NCBI GenBank assembly: GCA_008501735.1
Contig: QQUF01000036.1
Span: 1-61,891, forward strand
Direction: 5' to 3'
DNA: 61,891 nucleotides
Origin: Calditrichota bacterium
GTDB lineage: Bacteria; CLD3
Positions 59,093 through 61,891 of the stretch are shown in pieces. Under the pieces are notes generated by a model. It was not told the DNA's origin and did no database searches. It worked only from the letters and a program-made list of their open reading frames with translations. Position 1 is the first letter of the stretch; each line of letters begins with the position of its first letter. Both the position numbers and the translations under genes were made by a program.

Positions 59093-61528
59093 TCATTTCA
59101 TTAAAACTAATTTTCTTGAAAATGAAACTCCATTACTTTTCAAGTTTGCAAAATAAATTCCACTACTAACTAATTCATTGTTTTGGTTAGTTCCATCCCA
59201 AGTAAATGCATTTGAACCAATTCGAGAGATACCATTAAAAATTTCTTTAATTATTCTACCTTTTATATCAAAAATTTTCAAAGAAACTTCAGCTTCTTTT
59301 TTTGCAAAAAACTTTATATTTGTGTTAGGATTAAACGGGTTTGGGTAATTCTGCTCCAAACTAAATCTATTTAAATTTATATCATCGGCAGTCTCAAAAC
59401 TGACATAGACTTCTTTATGGAACTTTCTTAAACCACTAAAACTAACATCAGCTAGTTTATAAATATATGTTTTATTAACGTCTTTGTTAAAATCAACAAA
59501 TTCATACTTTTGACCTTGAGAAGAAGTTCCTAGACCATTTAGTTCTGAATGAGTTTTAAAAGATGCAATTTTACTATAATCTTTTTCGACAGTTGTTTTA
59601 CTATATACTTCAAAACCTAAATTATCAATTTCGTTTTCAGTATTCCATATCAATTTTACATTATTACTGTTTGTAAATGCATTAAAATTTGAAATTTGAA
59701 CAGGTAATGCTAAATCATTAATACCTAAAGTAAACTCTGAAAAACTAGATACAGTTGCAATAAGTTCACTACCGTTAAATGTAGTTGGTAAGGAAGAAAA
59801 TAAACCTAATCCTTCATTGTCTCTTTTATAAATCGTAATAAAATCAGGATTTGAAATTCCAATATTTGGTAAAGAATTTATATCAATTTTTAAAGTTGCA
59901 GATGTAAAATTTAATCCTGAATTAGATATTACCCATCTAAAAGGAGAAACATTTTCAATAACTCCATTTGGCTCTGTTGAAAAGTTTTGAAAAAAGGTTA
60001 CTTCAATTTCACCAGAGTTTGTAATACCAGAAAAATCTATATTTAATGCTGTTTCGTTATCAGAATCACTAAAACTAAAAAGACCATCTGTTGATATATT
60101 TTGGGCAAAAATATCAGCGATTTGGTAATTAAATAATGCAATGTCTTCAATTCCGTTATAAGAATCATCAAATGCACCTGACGTAATAGGAAAATCATTA
60201 CCACTTTTAGCAACTATAAAAAATTTGTTATTTTTTAATACTGCTTGTTTACCATATGAAAACTGTTCCTCGTTAAGAGTTCCTCCTAAAAAAGTTGAGT
60301 TATTTATATTAGAGGTAGAAATATTTAACTCTAACATAAATAGATCTGAACCATTGTTTTTAGTATCTTCATATGCATTTACAATCGGAAAATCTGTCGA
60401 AGAAGTAATTCCTATAATATGAACATAATTGCTTTCGTCAACATTTATTGAATATCCCTTATCATTTGCAGAACCACCAATAAAGGAAGAATAAATTATA
60501 TTGTTTGTGTTTAAGTCAAAGCAGGTTACAAAGCAGTCGTTTGTTCCACCATTGTAACTAGAATTATTCGAATTAAATACAGGAAAATTACTAGATCTAG
60601 TTTCTCCAGTCAAATAAACGTTTCCATTTTTATCTAAAGTAATATCAGTCGCAATATCTAGTTTTGTTCCACCTAAATAAGTAGAAAATTCTAATGTTGA
60701 ACCATTAGAACTTATCTTAGATAAAAAAACATCAAAATTTCCATTCTTTGTATTGTCGTAAGCATTTTGAATTGGGAAATCAGATGATTTAGTATATCCT
60801 GTTAACAAAATATTATTTGCAATATCTATTGAAATCCCAAAACATTCTTCTGAGTCTGCTCCGCCTAAAAATGTTGTAAAAATATTACTAGATCCATTTG
60901 AGTTAATTTTACTTAAAAATATATCATAATCTCCATTATGGGCAGTATCAAAGCCATTTTGTGCAGGGAAATCGTTTGACTTTGTGTATCCAGAAAAAAG
61001 AATGTTCTCAGAAGAATCTAAAGAGACAGCGTTTGCTGCATCATCATCAGCTCCACCAAAATATGTTGAAAAACTTAAATTAGACCCTGTAGAATTTAGT
61101 TTAAGAATAAAAGCATCTATATTACCACCAGGGTTTGGATATAATGGGTTGTTTGTGGGGAAATCACTCGAAAAAGTTTCACCCGTTACGATTATTTCAT
61201 CTAAGGAGGTAATAATAAGATCTTTTCCAATCGAATAACCTACAGTTCCACCAATAAAAGTTGAAAAAAGTAAATTAGATGCACTAGAATCAAATTTAGT
61301 AACAAAAGTTACTTCTGAATTGCCACTTTTAGTTTGACTAAAAACACCTGAGGTAGTAGGAAAGTTACCTGAAAAAGTTAAACCTGTAAGAATACTTTCT
61401 TCGTTATTATTTACATCAATCCCATAACAAAATTCATTGTTAGATGTTCCCAAAAAAGTTGAAAAATTAATTGAACTACCATAAGCAACACCACTAATCA
61501 AACAAATAAAAAGTAATGATTTATACAT
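59093..61528 (-). CDS. T9SS-exported SBBP-repeat protein (paralogue 2)
   Basis: 811 residues; signal peptide 1-17 (cleavage near AYG). About eight SBBP-type beta-propeller repeats of ~55 residues (INFSTFLGTSNNEFCYGIDV, FSTYFGGADDDAANAVSLD and FTTFLGGADSEECFGISID), each ending in a TGxTxSxDFP turn. The region about 470-610 is a separate beta domain (VSPFRWVISNSGLNFTSATL). A linker module LPVQISNFNAFTNSNNVKLI, related to one in the metalloprotease, leads to the T9SS type A sorting domain (LEQNYPNPFNPNTNIKFFAK, GIYFANLKS, terminal RKLVLMK). Same architecture as the gene at 51.6 kb except for the middle domain. Confidence 0.9.
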   Translation of the reverse strand: MYKSLLFICLISGVAYGSSINFSTFLGTSNNEFCYGIDVNNNEESILTGLTFSGNFPTTSGVFSQTKSGNSEVTFVTKFDSSASNLLFSTFIGGTVGYSIGKDLIITSLDEIIVTGETFSSDFPTNNPLYPNPGGNIDAFILKLNSTGSNLSFSTYFGGADDDAANAVSLDSSENILFSGYTKSNDFPAQNGFDTAHNGDYDIFLSKINSNGSSNIFTTFLGGADSEECFGISIDIANNILLTGYTKSSDFPIQNAYDNTKNGNFDVFLSKISSNGSTLEFSTYLGGTKLDIATDITLDKNGNVYLTGETRSSNFPVFNSNNSSYNGGTNDCFVTCFDLNTNNIIYSSFIGGSANDKGYSINVDESNYVHIIGITSSTDFPIVNAYEDTKNNGSDLFMLELNISTSNINNSTFLGGTLNEEQFSYGKQAVLKNNKFFIVAKSGNDFPITSGAFDDSYNGIEDIALFNYQIADIFAQNISTDGLFSFSDSDNETALNIDFSGITNSGEIEVTFFQNFSTEPNGVIENVSPFRWVISNSGLNFTSATLKIDINSLPNIGISNPDFITIYKRDNEGLGLFSSLPTTFNGSELIATVSSFSEFTLGINDLALPVQISNFNAFTNSNNVKLIWNTENEIDNLGFEVYSKTTVEKDYSKIASFKTHSELNGLGTSSQGQKYEFVDFNKDVNKTYIYKLADVSFSGLRKFHKEVYVSFETADDINLNRFSLEQNYPNPFNPNTNIKFFAKKEAEVSLKIFDIKGRIIKEIFNGISRIGSNAFTWDGTNQNNELVSSGIYFANLKSNGVSFSRKLVLMK

Positions 61529-61626
61529 TGTATTCTTCCCTTAATTCAAATGCTATTCAATCTATAAGATTTTTTTAAAAAATATGGGAACTTTTGTCAA
61601 ATATCAAGATTTAATTATTTTAATAT

Positions 61627-61891
61627 CTAAATCGAGATTTTAAAATTCAAAAGGAAAGTCCAAGAGGAATTTTCTGTGTTGCCTGTTGATTCACCTTTGT
61701 TTTTATTTTTGGTGTAATCTAAAGAAGCTCCACTTGTGAATTTTTGGCTAACTGAGTAAGTTAATTTTGTTCCTGCCGAAACAGTTGAACGAGTCGTAGG
61801 TTTAGTAAATTTACTGTCATTAAAAAGGTCATTTATATTTGCAAAAAGAACATTCGAACCAGTGTTCTCAGCCGAATTTACGACAATGTTT
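61627..61891 (-). CDS. C-terminal fragment of a probable outer-membrane beta-barrel protein
   Basis: An open frame of 87 codons before a TAG at 61627-61629, cut by the window edge. It reads alternating polar/hydrophobic residues with many Ser, Thr and Asn (TRSTVSAGTKLTYSVSQKFT) and ends TFLLNFKISI, the alternating aromatic/hydrophobic terminal strand expected of outer-membrane barrels. It could be the end of SprA, the T9SS translocon pore, but the fragment is too short to decide. The next gene in the transcription direction is none; it lies 98 bases upstream of the SBBP gene start on the same strand. Confidence 0.55.
   Translation of the reverse strand, partial: NIVVNSAENTGSNVLFANINDLFNDSKFTKPTTRSTVSAGTKLTYSVSQKFTSGASLDYTKNKNKGESTGNTENSSWTFLLNFKISI

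Noticed and set aside
1-61891. CRISPR array, tRNA or rRNA gene, IS element, prophage or toxin-antitoxin pair
   Set aside because: No regularly spaced direct repeats with unique spacers, cloverleaf-type sequences, transposase/integrase motifs or phage structural genes were seen. Amino-acid repeats inside genes explain the periodic signals.

Overview
The window is one strand-mixed stretch of an AT-rich bacterial chromosome. Four secreted proteins end in a type IX secretion (T9SS) sorting domain with the NYPNPFNP-type motif. A late division-cell wall (dcw) cluster, a fused 2-oxoacid dehydrogenase E1 and an LA_2272-like surface repeat protein are also present. This fits the Bacteroidota/Chlorobiota/Ignavibacteriota (FCB) group, most likely an uncultured Ignavibacteria- or Kapabacteria-type organism. 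That placement is an inference from protein character; no rRNA is present. I saw no tRNA, CRISPR array, IS element or prophage, and no gene-free gap exceeds 300 bases.

Layout. 1-4.3 kb (minus): a nucleoside-phosphorylase-like protein, a spore-photoproduct-lyase-like radical SAM protein, and icmF, a B12-dependent acyl-CoA mutase interrupted by an in-frame TAA. 4.5-6.8 kb (plus): mtnA and a TPR exported protein. 6.9-9.0 kb (minus): a tryptophan 2,3-dioxygenase and trpS. 9.1-10.9 kb (plus): hpnE-like FAD enzyme and a McsA-like zinc protein. 11.0-13.6 kb (plus): an FMN reductase / pirin / MarR / YceI operon with palindromes in its leader. 13.6-19.1 kb: MFS transporter, TPR lipoprotein, MoxR ATPase, SemiSWEET, an alpha/beta hydrolase and a B12-binding radical SAM protein.

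19.1-26.8 kb (minus): a DinG-type helicase, a large protein with the domain order and adenylyl-cyclase residues of mammalian soluble adenylyl cyclase, and an exported protein built of 15-residue repeats. 26.9-29.0 kb (plus): three small proteins, two with altered P-loops flanking a HAD hydrolase. 29.1-35.4 kb (plus): murC-murB-ftsQ-ftsA-methyltransferase-ftsZ.

35.4-45.3 kb (minus): the most unusual region. Five closely spaced co-directional genes encode two paralogous P-loop NTPase/TPR proteins with C-terminal Gly-X3 arrays, a membrane-anchored response regulator on a long E/K/P-rich stalk, a hybrid histidine kinase with three receiver domains, and a degenerate CheR-like methyltransferase. 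It looks like an undescribed membrane-linked phosphosignalling module.

45.5-61.9 kb: four large T9SS cargo proteins (an FG-GAP repeat protein, a HExxH metalloprotease with three tandem fibronectin-like modules, and two SBBP-repeat proteins) surround a housekeeping block of fused branched-chain/2-oxoacid dehydrogenase E1, miaB and hisS. A C-terminal fragment of an outer-membrane-like protein runs off the right edge.
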